Position numbers and translations under genes: made by a program | Notes under the pieces: model-generated | Told to the model about the DNA's origin: nothing | Seen by the model: the letters and a program-made list of their open reading frames with translations, nothing else | Database searches by the model: none | Assembly (NCBI GenBank): GCA_963810775.1 | Contig: CAWEOT010000006.1 | Location: 276,250 to 340,249 of the forward strand | Origin: DATBVX01 sp963810775 | GTDB taxonomy: Bacteria; Pseudomonadota; Gammaproteobacteria; Steroidobacterales; Steroidobacteraceae | Direction: 5' to 3' | Length of the DNA stretch: 64,000 nucleotides | Shown here: piece after piece, positions 37,858-46,711 of the stretch | Position numbering within the stretch: position 1 is the stretch's first letter | Layout of the letters: every line of letters starts with the position of its first letter

Positions 37858-39378
37858 CTACGCTTCGCTCGCGACGGACTGCGCAATCGCGCCCTTGCGC
37901 CTGCTGCGGCTCGCCAGGCCACGTCTCGCCAGGAAATAGTAGAGCGTTGCGCCGAGGAACGAGCCCGTGAACCATCCATACGTGTAGAACCACTGCATCG
38001 CACCGGTGACGATCGCGATGAGCGTCAGCGCCACGGGCACGAGGAACGCGATGAACCCTGCGACGTTCCACGCCGGATAGGGCCCACCGTCCAGGTAAAG
38101 CCCGGGCAGGTCGTACTGCTGCCGGCGAATCAGGAAGTAGTCGACCACCATGATGCCGGCGATCGGCCCGAGCAGGCTCGAGTAGCCGATCAACCAGTTC
38201 GAATACAGGCTGTCGACGCTGACGTCGGAGTGGAGCCACCCCATGCGCTTGAAGAGCTCCCAGCTCATCAGCGCGATGCCGATCAGGCCCGTCAGCAGCA
38301 CGCCCCTCTTCTGATTGATGTACTTGGGCGCGACGTTCTGAAAGTCGTTGGTGGGCGAGACCACGTTGGCGGCCGTGTTGGTCGCCATGGTCGCGAGAAT
38401 GATGATGATCATCGACAGCACCGTCCAAACCGGGCTGTCGATCTTGCCGATCAGCCGGATGGGATCGGAAATGGTCTCGCCGACGAGCTGAGCCGAGGCC
38501 GAGGTCAAGACCACGCCCAGGCCCGCGAACATCAGCATCGTGAACGGCAGGCCCACGATCTGGCCTACGATCTGGCTCTTCTGTGACTTGGCGAAGCGGC
38601 TGAAATCCGGAATGTTGAGCGACAAAGTCGCCCAGAAGCCCACCATCGCCGTCAGCCCGGCAAAGAAGTAGGCGAGCAATGACGCCTCTGCCGGACGATT
38701 GCCCGGACGCGCGAACAGCTCCGTGATGGAAGCCTGCGGCCACGCCCAGATCAGCAGTCCCGCACCAACGCACAACAGTAGCGGCGCCGCAAAGACTTCG
38801 AGGCGCTTGATCGACTCCGAGCCGCGGATCACCACCGCGACATTGGCGGTCCAGAAAATCAGGAAGCCGAGGACCTCGCCCACGCTGCCGAGTTGCTTCC
38901 ACCCATCGAAGATCGCGGAAAGCAGCAGGTGCACGGCAGTGCCACCGAACAGCGTCTGGATGCCGAACCATCCGCAGGCCACCAGCGCGCGAATCAGTGC
39001 CGGCACGTTGGAGCCGATGATCCCGAACGAGGAGCGCAGCATGACCGGGAACGGAATGCCGAACTTGGTGCCGCCGAAGGCATTGAGGATCAGGGGTACG
39101 AGCACGATGACATTGGCGACGAAGATCGCCCACAGCGCTTCGCCCACGGACAAACCGAAATACGTGGTCAGCACGCCGCCCAGGGTGTACGTCGGCACGC
39201 AGATCGACATGCCGACCCAGAGCGCGGCGATATGCCACCTGTTCCAGGTGCGCTGCGCGACTCGCGTCGGAGCGATGTCTTCGTTGAAGCGCGGGCTCGA
39301 TGCAACGTCCGCCCCGACTTCGAGCTCGAAGAACTCGCCGACCTTCACGGCCCGGCTCTTTGCCGGCACGTCCGCCAT
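37858..39378 (-). CDS. NCS1-family nucleobase transporter
   Basis: 506 residues, about twelve hydrophobic helices. Family features: N-terminal RTWNRWHIAALWVGMSICVPTYTLGG, PFPVMLRSSFG, and SLNIPDFSRFAKSQ, with the late VVDYFLIRR before the final helices. It should import uracil, thymine, dihydropyrimidines or hydantoins (PucI/Mhp1-like). ATG 39378 overlaps the stop of the nitrilase-type gene in the sequence TGATG, implying coupling. Its position between beta-ureidopropionase and dihydropyrimidinase supports pyrimidine or hydantoin as substrate. Confidence 0.93.
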   Translation of the reverse strand: MADVPAKSRAVKVGEFFELEVGADVASSPRFNEDIAPTRVAQRTWNRWHIAALWVGMSICVPTYTLGGVLTTYFGLSVGEALWAIFVANVIVLVPLILNAFGGTKFGIPFPVMLRSSFGIIGSNVPALIRALVACGWFGIQTLFGGTAVHLLLSAIFDGWKQLGSVGEVLGFLIFWTANVAVVIRGSESIKRLEVFAAPLLLCVGAGLLIWAWPQASITELFARPGNRPAEASLLAYFFAGLTAMVGFWATLSLNIPDFSRFAKSQKSQIVGQIVGLPFTMLMFAGLGVVLTSASAQLVGETISDPIRLIGKIDSPVWTVLSMIIIILATMATNTAANVVSPTNDFQNVAPKYINQKRGVLLTGLIGIALMSWELFKRMGWLHSDVSVDSLYSNWLIGYSSLLGPIAGIMVVDYFLIRRQQYDLPGLYLDGGPYPAWNVAGFIAFLVPVALTLIAIVTGAMQWFYTYGWFTGSFLGATLYYFLARRGLASRSRRKGAIAQSVASEA

Positions 39379-40250
39379 CAGCCCTGCACCAGCGAGCCGT
39401 AGGCGTCCGGCCGACGATCGCGAAAGAACTGCCACGTGTCGCGAACCTGGCGAATCATGTCGAGGTCGATTTCGTGCACCAGGAGCTCGTCGCGATCGTA
39501 GCTGGCCTGCGCTTCGATCTTGCCGCGCGGATTGACGATGTAGCTCGAGCCGTAGAACTCACCCATTTTGTCTGCCCAGGGTTCTTCCTTGCCGACGCGG
39601 TTGATGGCGCCGATGAAGACTCCGTTCGCTGCAGCCGATGCGGGTTGCTCGAGCTCCCACAGATACTTGCTCAGCCCGGCGACGGTTGCGGACGGATTCA
39701 CGATGTACTCCGCGCCGTTGAGCGCGAGCGCGCGCCATCCTTCGGGAAAATGACGGTCGTAGCAGATGTAGACGCCGAGCCTGACGTATGCAGTCTCGAA
39801 CACCGGGAAGCCCAGGTCGCCCGGCTTGAAGAAGAACTTCTCGTAGAAACCCGGATCGACCTGCGGAATGTGCGTCTTGCGGTACTTACCGAGGTACTTG
39901 CCATCGGCATCGATGACCGCGGCCGTGTTGTAGTACACGCCGGTCATGGCTTGCTCATAGACCGGCACGACCATGACCATGCGGTGTTTCTTCGCGTACT
40001 CCTGCATGAAGCGGGTCGTGTGACCGTCGGGAACCGCTTCGGCTGCCGCATACCATTTGCGATCCTGGCTGGGGCAGAAATACGGCTGCGTGAAGATTTC
40101 CTGGAAGCACAGCACCTGGACGCCGCTTGCGCCCGCCTTCTCGATGAGCGGCACGTGCGCCTCGAGCATCTGGTCCCTGATCCGCTCGGGGCCCATCGAC
40201 ACTTCGCCCTTCAGCCCCATCTGGATCAACCCGCACTTGAGCTTGCGCAT
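39378..40250 (-). CDS. Beta-ureidopropionase (nitrilase superfamily)
   Basis: 290 residues from ATG 40250. The nitrilase catalytic triad is complete: glutamate in CFQEIFTQPYF, lysine in GKYRKTHIPQ and cysteine in GVYICYDRHFPEGW. The family context is N-carbamoyl-beta-alanine amidohydrolase, releasing beta-alanine, ammonia and CO2, the third chemical step after PreAT and dihydropyrimidinase. The open frame extends upstream to 40661, but that portion overlaps mmsA in antisense-like composition and is rejected. Two strong hairpins lie between the mmsA stop and this start. Confidence 0.94.
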   Translation of the reverse strand: MRKLKCGLIQMGLKGEVSMGPERIRDQMLEAHVPLIEKAGASGVQVLCFQEIFTQPYFCPSQDRKWYAAAEAVPDGHTTRFMQEYAKKHRMVMVVPVYEQAMTGVYYNTAAVIDADGKYLGKYRKTHIPQVDPGFYEKFFFKPGDLGFPVFETAYVRLGVYICYDRHFPEGWRALALNGAEYIVNPSATVAGLSKYLWELEQPASAAANGVFIGAINRVGKEEPWADKMGEFYGSSYIVNPRGKIEAQASYDRDELLVHEIDLDMIRQVRDTWQFFRDRRPDAYGSLVQG

Positions 40251-40266
40251 CTCTCTTCTCCAAAAT

Positions 40267-40285
40267 GCCCGCCTCTTGGGCGGGC
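40267..40285 (-). terminator. Intercistronic hairpin 2, attenuator-like
   Basis: On the minus strand GCCCGCC, five-base loop, GGCGGGC, followed by ATTTTGG and then the ribosome site of the beta-ureidopropionase gene. Short stem with a weak T-run; could lower downstream expression or stabilise upstream mRNA. Confidence 0.55.
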
Positions 40286-40286
40286 C

Positions 40287-40325
40287 CCGGGAAAGTATTC
40301 GCCGCTTTGGGCGAAACTTTCCCGG
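40287..40325 (-). repeat. Intercistronic hairpin 1
   Basis: Arms CCGGGAAAGTTTCGCC and GGCGAATACTTTCCCGG (minus strand) form a 16-17 base stem with one small bulge and a six-base loop, five bases after the mmsA stop. Together with the next hairpin it fills the 80-base gap between two operon genes. Confidence 0.65.
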
Positions 40326-40330
40326 GTGCC

Positions 40331-41854
40331 CTATTTGTGCGTCGGGAAGACGTACTCGGCGCCGGCGCCGATCGACGTGGGCCAGCGCGACGTGACGGTT
40401 TTCAGCCGCGTGTAGAAGTGCACGCCTTCCGGACCGTAGATGGCGTGACTGCCGAAGAGCGAGCGGTTCCAGCCACCGAAACTGTGAAACGCCACCGGCA
40501 CCGGAATGGGTACGTTGACCCCGACCATGCCCACCTGGACACGCCGGGCGAAATCGCGCGCTGCATCGCCGTTGCGCGTAAACACCGCGACTCCGTTGCC
40601 ATAGGCATTCGCGTTGACCAGGTCGACCGCCTCCTCGTAGTCGCGAGCGCGCACGACGCACAGGACGGGACCGAAAATCTCCTCCTTGTATATGGTCATG
40701 TCCTTGCTGACGTGATCGAACAACGAGGCGCCGAGGAAGAATCCCTTCTTGCGTGCGGCCGGCGAGTCGCGGCCATCCACCAGGAGTGTCGCCCCCTCGG
40801 ATACTCCCTTTTCAATGTACGAGGTGATGCGCTTGCGGTGCTGTTCGGTAATGACAGGCCCCATGTCGGCGTCGGGATCGGAGCTGGGTCCGATCCGCAA
40901 TGACGAAGCGCGATGAGCCAGGGCGGCGACCAGTCGATCCGCGGTTTGCTCGCCCACCGGTACAGCGACAGAGACGGCCATGCAGCGCTCGCCAGCCGAG
41001 CCGTAGGCGGCACCCATCAACGCATCGGCCGCCTGATCCATATCGGCGTCCGGCAGTACCAGCATGTGATTCTTGGCGCCGCCGAGCGCCTGCACTCGTT
41101 TGCCCGCCTTGCTTCCAGTCGTGTAGACGTATTCTGCAACCGGGGTCGAGCCCACGAAGCTCACCGCCTTGATGTCGGGGTGATGCAGGATGGCATCGAC
41201 CGTTTCCTTGTCGCCATGAACGACGTTCATCACACCCGGCGGCAACCCGGCTTCGTGCAGCAGTCCGGCGACGAACATCGGTGCTGAGGGATCGCGCTCG
41301 GAAGGTTTGAGGATGAAAGTGTTGCCGCATGCGATGGCCACCGGGTACATCCACAGCGGAACCATGGCGGGAAAATTGAACGGAGTGATGCCCGCCACGA
41401 CGCCCAAGGGTTCACGGTCGCTGTAGGTGTCGATGTTAGGGCCGACGTTGCGGCTGAAATCTCCCTTGAGCAGATGCGGGATGCCGCAAACGAAATCCAC
41501 TACCTCGATGCCGCGCGCGACTTCGCCCAACGCGTCCGCGTGAGTCTTGCCATGCTCGGCGCTGATGCGGCGGGCAATCTCCTCGCGATGCTCATCCAGC
41601 AACGCCTTGAACTTGAAGAGGTAGGTGGCGCGCTTCGCCGGCGGCGTTTCCGCCCAGCCCGGATAGGCTGCCTTGGCCGCGGCGACCGCGCCTGCGACGT
41701 CCTCGCCGGACGAGAACCCAACCCAACCGGATTCCTCGCCGGTCGCCGGATTGAAGAGCGGTGCGCCGCGCCCGCTCGTGGTCGCAGCAGTCCGGCCAGC
41801 GACGAAATTGCCGACAACGTTTCTGTTCTGCTGCGCACGCGGTGCTGTAGACAT
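40331..41854 (-). CDS. mmsA: CoA-acylating methylmalonate/malonate-semialdehyde dehydrogenase
   Basis: 507 residues from ATG 41854, preceded by GGGGGA; the longer frame to 42007 covers the promoter. Aldehyde dehydrogenase fold with catalytic cysteine in AYGSAGERCMAVSVAV, NAD motif FVGSTPVAEY and the MMSDH-specific TPFNFPAMVPLWMYP and YGNGVAVFTRNGDAARDF. Converts malonate semialdehyde (from beta-alanine) to acetyl-CoA or methylmalonate semialdehyde (from thymine) to propionyl-CoA. First gene of the pyrimidine operon. The transaminase that must act before it is not in the window. Confidence 0.94.
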   Translation of the reverse strand: MSTAPRAQQNRNVVGNFVAGRTAATTSGRGAPLFNPATGEESGWVGFSSGEDVAGAVAAAKAAYPGWAETPPAKRATYLFKFKALLDEHREEIARRISAEHGKTHADALGEVARGIEVVDFVCGIPHLLKGDFSRNVGPNIDTYSDREPLGVVAGITPFNFPAMVPLWMYPVAIACGNTFILKPSERDPSAPMFVAGLLHEAGLPPGVMNVVHGDKETVDAILHHPDIKAVSFVGSTPVAEYVYTTGSKAGKRVQALGGAKNHMLVLPDADMDQAADALMGAAYGSAGERCMAVSVAVPVGEQTADRLVAALAHRASSLRIGPSSDPDADMGPVITEQHRKRITSYIEKGVSEGATLLVDGRDSPAARKKGFFLGASLFDHVSKDMTIYKEEIFGPVLCVVRARDYEEAVDLVNANAYGNGVAVFTRNGDAARDFARRVQVGMVGVNVPIPVPVAFHSFGGWNRSLFGSHAIYGPEGVHFYTRLKTVTSRWPTSIGAGAEYVFPTHK

Positions 41855-41940
41855 TTCGTTTCCCCCGCGGACTTGGCCCAGGTGGCGACGCGAGAACCGG
41901 GAGTCGCCAGGCGAGCGAACGGACGGCGAAATTTGCTTCA

Positions 41941-41958
41941 CCTGTCTAACTAGACAGG
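41941..41958. promoter_or_regulatory. Palindromic operator upstream of mmsA
   Basis: CCTGTCTA, AC, TAGACAGG: perfect eight-base arms, 87 bases before the mmsA start. Size and symmetry are those of a TetR-family operator; the TetR gene inside the same operon is the candidate ligand-responsive repressor. Confidence 0.65.
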
Positions 41959-42000
41959 ATTTAGGCACATGACCCTTGTGCGGGTCAAATTCGCAGCGAG

Positions 42001-42020
42001 CGGGCATGGGCTCATGCCCG
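42001..42020. repeat. Inverted repeat CGGGCATG/CATGCCCG
   Basis: Eight-base perfect arms with a GGCT loop, about 45 bases beyond the operator. No T-run. May be another regulatory site or a hairpin separating transcripts. Confidence 0.4.
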
Positions 42021-42441
42021 ACATCAGGAAAGTCCAGGGTCCGCCACCCGCGAGCCCCACTACCACTTACATGAAGGCCTCGACGCGAACCGCCGGGACT
42101 TTTTCATTTGTCCGCCATCGACCGTAGCGGACACCTGCATGCGGGTGGTTACGCTTTGCGCAATTCCCTCCGCTGGTCAGGGCTAGGATAGATCGGCGGT
42201 GAGCATATTGAACATTGGGCCCATCCCGAACAGAGCCTCTTGGTTTGGGGTCGTCCACGGCATGCCGACTAAATTCGCAACGCCAATGGCTGTACAAGGC
42301 CGACAATCATCAGCAGCGGCACATAGACAGTCCCGCAGCGCTGGGCGTCCGCGCTCAGAGTCTTCTAAGTAGATCCTGACGGAAGTACAGCCGGCGCTCT
42401 GTCATGCGGCCCGACACAAGTCAGGTTGAAGGCTGGTCTGG
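42021..42441. other. Intergenic region
   Basis: About 420 bases with no convincing coding frame. It lies between the promoter side of the pyrimidine operon and the 3' end of the anti-sigma gene. No clear hairpin with a T-run was found. Confidence 0.35.
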
Positions 42442-43041
42442 TCACTGCGCTGCCGTCGCAGCTTGTGTTTGAAGTAGGTCTCCAGGAGACGTGATGAGAA
42501 CGCACGTGCAGCCGGTTTCGCTCCACACACGCTGATGGGCGGTACCGGCCTCCGCCCGGTTGTAGTCCCCGGGAGAGAGTTTTCTGTCGTTGATCCACAA
42601 CTCGCCGTGTAGCAGATATAACTCTTCAACTCCCGCATGGCTGTGAGGCGGATAGTCTCCCGGCGCGAGCCGTACCAGCATGCTGACCCGGTCCCGTTCC
42701 GTGTCGGTTGCCAGCAATTTGCAGGAAATGCCAGGCGCCAGTTCTTCCCACTCCTGTTCCGACCATTGCCGCGTCGTTGGCACCGCCGGTTCCTCGCCCG
42801 TCTCCGCCCCGATGCGGCGCGCGAGGCGTCCCCAGAGCGATGGCGAGGGGCACAGCACGTCGGTCGGCCAGGAGACGAAGAAATCGACGATCGGACGCAG
42901 CATCTCCATCTCCTGCCGGCATTCCGGACACACTGAGATGTGCGCTTCGACGACAGGCACTTCACTCGCCGGCAGAGCGTGCAGGACGTACTCGGGAACG
43001 CGTTCCGCCTGGTCGCATCGCTTGCCCGAGGCTGGACTCAT
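42442..43041 (-). CDS. ChrR-like cupin anti-sigma factor
   Basis: 199 residues. The N-terminal zinc anti-sigma motif is H-x3-C-x2-C (VEAHISVCPECRQE); the C-terminal half is a cupin with metal ligands in PPHSHAGVEELYLLHGEL and a late AGTAHQRVWSE. This is the two-domain arrangement of ChrR, which releases its ECF sigma factor in response to singlet oxygen or organic peroxides. ATG 43041 overlaps the sigma gene stop by four bases. Unlike the Rhodobacter locus, no photolyase or cfa gene is adjacent here. Confidence 0.88.
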   Translation of the reverse strand: MSPASGKRCDQAERVPEYVLHALPASEVPVVEAHISVCPECRQEMEMLRPIVDFFVSWPTDVLCPSPSLWGRLARRIGAETGEEPAVPTTRQWSEQEWEELAPGISCKLLATDTERDRVSMLVRLAPGDYPPHSHAGVEELYLLHGELWINDRKLSPGDYNRAEAGTAHQRVWSETGCTCVLITSPGDLLQTQAATAAQ

Positions 43042-43691
43042 GGCGCTTTCGAATCCGTCATGAGTTGCTGTCGGAGCTTCGACAATCCGGAACGAATTCG
43101 TGTCTTGACAGTTCCGAGGGGCTCATTCAGCCGTGCTGCCACTTCGGCATACGTCATCTCGGAAAAGAATGCGGCCTCGATCGCCTGTCGCTCATGCGGC
43201 GTGAGGACAGTCAAGGCATCTCGCAGGAGGCGGCCCTGCTCACTGAGGTTGAAAGCCTCATCGGGCTCGTTCCCAACAGTCGTTGGAAGCGGGCTGTCCG
43301 CGAGAGTGTTGACGCGCTTCTTGCGTTGTTCGAACCGCAAGCGGTCAATCGCCCTGGAGCGCGCCTGATTCATGATCCAGCCCACAACGGATCCGCCCGC
43401 CGGGTCGTAGCTGGCCGCTCGTCGCCATGCGTCGTGGAAAACGTCCACTGTTAGCTCCTCGGCGGTCTCTCTGTTCTGGGTGATTCGCACGATCAATGTG
43501 AACACGATGCGATGCGTTCGCTCATAGAGGGCATGCAGCGCCAAGTGATCGCCCGCGGCGATGCACTGAACGAGCCCTACCCACTCCGTCTCGGATACTG
43601 GAGCCTTTGTCCTGTCGGCGTAGAGCAGGTCGCCGAGGGTTCCGGGCGCGCCATCACGTTGGTCGCCGGCGGTGAGGGGTTTCGCGTTCAT
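43038..43691 (-). CDS. ECF sigma factor (RpoE/ChrR-regulated type)
   Basis: 217 residues from ATG 43691; in-frame residues up to 43745 look non-coding. Region 2: ALYERTHRIVFTLIVRITQNRETAEELTVDVFHDAW contains the -10 recognition helices (quoted in part: TAEELTVDVFHDAW). Region 4: YAEVAARLNEPLGTVKTRIRSG. It is transcribed with and overlaps the cupin anti-sigma gene, so it is held inactive until the ChrR-like protein senses its signal. Probably controls an oxidative-stress regulon. Upstream lies a small CxxC protein on the same strand. Confidence 0.9.
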   Translation of the reverse strand: MNAKPLTAGDQRDGAPGTLGDLLYADRTKAPVSETEWVGLVQCIAAGDHLALHALYERTHRIVFTLIVRITQNRETAEELTVDVFHDAWRRAASYDPAGGSVVGWIMNQARSRAIDRLRFEQRKKRVNTLADSPLPTTVGNEPDEAFNLSEQGRLLRDALTVLTPHERQAIEAAFFSEMTYAEVAARLNEPLGTVKTRIRSGLSKLRQQLMTDSKAP

Positions 43692-43779
43692 TGCCCGGCA
43701 TGTTGCCCTCCGGGTTCGCCCCCCACAAGCGGGGGCCGCTCTCAAGCGCGTTCCGAACGGCGATTGGGTAGCCGCTGCT

Positions 43780-44100
43780 TCATGGACGTGCTCGATTCTT
43801 CACCGGAAACGGCACCACTTTGCTAGCCTGCTCCTCCCGTATCCTTCTCGCCCTCACGAGCTTTGCGCAGGCCAGCACCCGCTGAACCGCCTGCTCTAAC
43901 TCCCATGAATTCAAGCATCCTCGGATGTGGACATGATGTATGTCCGGACCCGAACCATTGTCAGCACGGACGAATTCGATCTTGACTTCAGAATCATGAT
44001 CTTGCACAGGCGCACCGCAAACCGAGCAGCGAGAACCTGCGCGTCGCTCTCCCCCGCAGTCACCTTCAGGGATCCGAGACGTTGGATCAATTGGGTTCAT
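43780..44100 (-). CDS. Small CxxC-containing hypothetical protein
   Basis: 106 residues from ATG 44100. An early cysteine, then a CSVCGAP pair followed by acidic DHDSEVKIEFV, resembles a treble-clef or rubredoxin-like zinc knuckle; a later HHVHIRGCL may supply further ligands. No known family recognised. It precedes the ECF/ChrR pair by 88 bases on the same strand and may be part of the transcript. Composition is plausible for a real gene but not decisive. Confidence 0.5.
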   Translation of the reverse strand: MNPIDPTSRIPEGDCGGERRAGSRCSVCGAPVQDHDSEVKIEFVRADNGSGPDIHHVHIRGCLNSWELEQAVQRVLACAKLVRARRIREEQASKVVPFPVKNRARP

Positions 44101-44392
44101 ATGACTGTCGCCGTGCTGTGTCGGGGGATACCTTCACGCCCCAAACCAACAAGACGTCAATCAGATCGACTTGGATTGGCAGACGGTTGGCGCTGCACGT
44201 CGCTTCCGTGTATGGAGATTTTCACAGCGCCGGGCGACGCTGGTATTCACACCACCGCCACGCGCTTAATACAGCGGATCGAGGATCTTACGTATCGGAG
44301 TGAGCCCCGGGCGTCAGCCGCCCGGCATGCGGTGCTTGGGGATCTTGCCCGCGTAGAAGCCGAGCAGGAGATCAGGAGCGGTCGGTGCATCA
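44101..44392. other. Intergenic region
   Basis: About 290 bases between the small CxxC gene start and the MFS gene stop. No convincing gene, repeat or terminator seen. Confidence 0.3.
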
Positions 44393-45736
44393 TCAGGCCA
44401 AGCACGCGCCCTCCACTTCCGCGACGCTGTCGACGCGCCGAAGGTCTGCCTGGTAGCTGCGTGATGCGACGATGAAGAGCACTGCGGCGAGGACGGCAAA
44501 TGCCGGGATCACGGTGAGCGCGCGATCGAGCCCAAACTTATCGGACAAGGCGCCCGCGATCACCGGTCCGGCCGCGAGCCCGAACAGGTTCTGGAACAGA
44601 GACAGCACCGCCGCGCCAGTCGCGCGCAATCCGGCATGCGTGACGTCGATCACGATGGCGGCGACCGGGCCGACCGTGCAGGTCATCAGGAAGCCACCGA
44701 GAGCGATGAGCATGAACTGTGCGCCACTACCCAGTGCACCATGCGTGGCTGCGAATGTCACGCTCAGCACCAGCGCGGTGAGCACGCATATTCCTGCCAA
44801 CACGTAGAGTCTGAGCCCCGAGTGTCGCGTGCCGACGCGATCGACGAGCATTCCCCACACCAGGCCGCCTGCTGCGCCGATGAGCACAACCAGCGCGGCA
44901 CGCACTCCCGCAACGTCCGGCGCCATGCCGTGAAAACGATTGAGAAAGCTCGGCAGCCACGCCCAGATGGCCGATACCACGACCAGTTGCGAGGCGCCGG
45001 CCAGACACACCCAGAGCATGGTGCGCGACCGGAACAGTGACTTCACCGCAAACGCAGCCGCACCGCCCGGTTTAGTTGCTTGGCCCGTCGTCAGCGCGAC
45101 GGTGTGGTAATCACGAACCTTAAGATAAAGGAGTGCCAGCAGCAGTCCCGGAAGTCCGACCACACCGAATGCGGCCTGCCAACCCCAGCGCGCGGCGATG
45201 AGGCCGCCCAACATCACGCCGAGCACCGAGCCGACAGAAGCTGCTGCGAAGAACGCCGCAAGAAGGCCCGCGCGCAGCCGGGCCGGAAAGAGACTGGCGA
45301 TGAGCGCCGCGCCGACCGATCCGTACCCGGCCTCGCCCACCCCAACCATCGCACGCGCCGCGAACAGCTGGCCGTAGTTGCGCGTGAAGAGACACGAAAT
45401 CGTCGCCAGGCTCCACACGGTTGCCATTGCAGCGATGCTGCGCACCCGGCTCCAGCGATCGGCGAGCAGCGCGACTGGCAGAGCGCCGAGCGCGACGGTC
45501 ACCGACACGATCGAGACCAGCGCGCCCAGCTGCTTGTCGGACAGGCCCCACGCGGCCTTGATGTGCGGGAACAGCGACACGATCACCTGCCGGTCGAGGT
45601 AATCAACCACCATCAGCGCGATCGTCATCGCAAACGCGAACCAGGCGTGACCGCGCCCGAAAGCGTAGCCGTTGTCCGAGCTCGCCGAGTCTGCTGAGTG
45701 CATCACGTTCACGGAAGCATCTAGATTGCGCGCCAT
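44393..45736 (-). CDS. MFS transporter (spinster/hexuronate-like)
   Basis: 447 residues with about twelve hydrophobic helices. Landmarks: MTIALMVVDYLDRQVIVSLFPHIK in the first helix (partly quoted: DYLDRQVIVSLFP), LADRWSRVR between helices 2 and 3, and RAMVGVGEAGYGSVGAALIA. Typical of the spinster-like/ACS families that carry organic acids or aromatic acids. ATG 45736 follows the quinone oxidoreductase stop by two bases. Because a frame break removes the oxidoreductase stop, the two can appear as one 772-codon frame, but this is not a natural fusion. Substrate presumed to be an intermediate of the surrounding pathway. Confidence 0.9.
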   Translation of the reverse strand: MARNLDASVNVMHSADSASSDNGYAFGRGHAWFAFAMTIALMVVDYLDRQVIVSLFPHIKAAWGLSDKQLGALVSIVSVTVALGALPVALLADRWSRVRSIAAMATVWSLATISCLFTRNYGQLFAARAMVGVGEAGYGSVGAALIASLFPARLRAGLLAAFFAAASVGSVLGVMLGGLIAARWGWQAAFGVVGLPGLLLALLYLKVRDYHTVALTTGQATKPGGAAAFAVKSLFRSRTMLWVCLAGASQLVVVSAIWAWLPSFLNRFHGMAPDVAGVRAALVVLIGAAGGLVWGMLVDRVGTRHSGLRLYVLAGICVLTALVLSVTFAATHGALGSGAQFMLIALGGFLMTCTVGPVAAIVIDVTHAGLRATGAAVLSLFQNLFGLAAGPVIAGALSDKFGLDRALTVIPAFAVLAAVLFIVASRSYQADLRRVDSVAEVEGACLA

Positions 45737-45738
45737 GG

Positions 45739-46711
45739 CTATGGCACCAACACGGTAGCGCCGGTCGTTCTGCGCGATTCCAACGCGCGATGCGCCTCGG
45801 CAGCCTCCGCCTAGCGCAAGTACTTGTTGTGGTTCGCCGCTGATCTTGCCAGCGAGCACCATGGCGAACAACTCATCCGCCATGTCGAGCATGTGCGAGC
45901 GCGGCGTTGCGTAATGCACCATGGCAGGCCGCGTGACCCAGAGCGAGCCCTTGGCGGCGAGCGTCATCGTGTCGATGACGACCGGGCCCGAGGTCGTGCC
46001 ATTGCTCACCAAGGTGCCGCGCACCTGCAAGCTGTCGATCGAGGCCTGGACCGTGTCCTTGCCCACGGAGTCATAGACCACGGGCACGCCCTTGCCATCG
46101 GTGAGTGCGCGCACGCGCTGTGCGATGTTCTCGCGCGAGGTGACGATGGTGTGGGCGCAACCATGAGCGCGCGCAATCGCCGCCTTCTCGTCCGAGCTCA
46201 CCGTGCCGATCATGGTGACGCCGAGCGCGCGTGCCCATTGGCAGGCGATGAGACCGACGCCGCCCGCGGCCGCGTGGTACAGAATGGTCTCTCCACCCTC
46301 GAGCGGATACACCTGTCGGAACAAATACTGCACCGTCATGCCTTTCATCATCAGCGTCGAGGCCGTGCGGTCGGAGACGCCGTCGGGCAGTTTGATCAAG
46401 ACATTGGCCGGCATGACGCGCACCTCGGAATAGGCGCCCTGCGGACCGAGCAGGTAGCCGACGCGATCGCCCACCTTGATGTCGGCGACGTCGGGGCCGA
46501 TGGCCTCGACCACGCCCACGGCATCGGAACCGAGGCCGTTCGGGAGCGGCAGCGGATAGCGGCCGGTGCGGAAATAGATATCGATGAAATTGACCGCAAT
46601 GTACGTATGGCGTACGCGCGCCTCACCGGCGCGCGGAGCGGAGACCTCGACGGACTCGAGCTTCAGGACTTCCGGGCGACCGGTTTCATGGAAACGTATG
46701 GCTTTTGGCAT
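45739..46711 (-). CDS. Quinone oxidoreductase/zeta-crystallin-like dehydrogenase, C-terminal frame break
   Basis: About 325 residues. NADPH-binding motif HAAAGGVGLIACQWA at about 150, with YIAVNFIDIYFRTGRYP and MMKGMTVQYLF typical of zinc-less QOR. The C-terminal part changes frame near 45830, then reads a TAG at 45811-45813 where the family has a glutamate (LR-E-AEAAEAHRALESRRTTGATVLVP). Both would be single-base events, so the enzyme is probably intact in the organism. Likely reduces a quinone or enone with NADPH. Its start overlaps the hydrolase gene by 49 bases. Confidence 0.85.

Noticed and set aside
36338..39238. A 966-codon minus frame joining dihydropyrimidinase to a long upstream part
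   Set aside because: The upstream half is antisense-like, Arg/Asp-rich sequence lying over the NCS1 transporter in another frame; only the part from 37819 is family-like.
44393..46711. Apparent fusion of quinone oxidoreductase and MFS transporter
   Set aside because: Shifting one base near 45830 restores the usual oxidoreductase C-terminus and a stop two bases before a separate MFS start.
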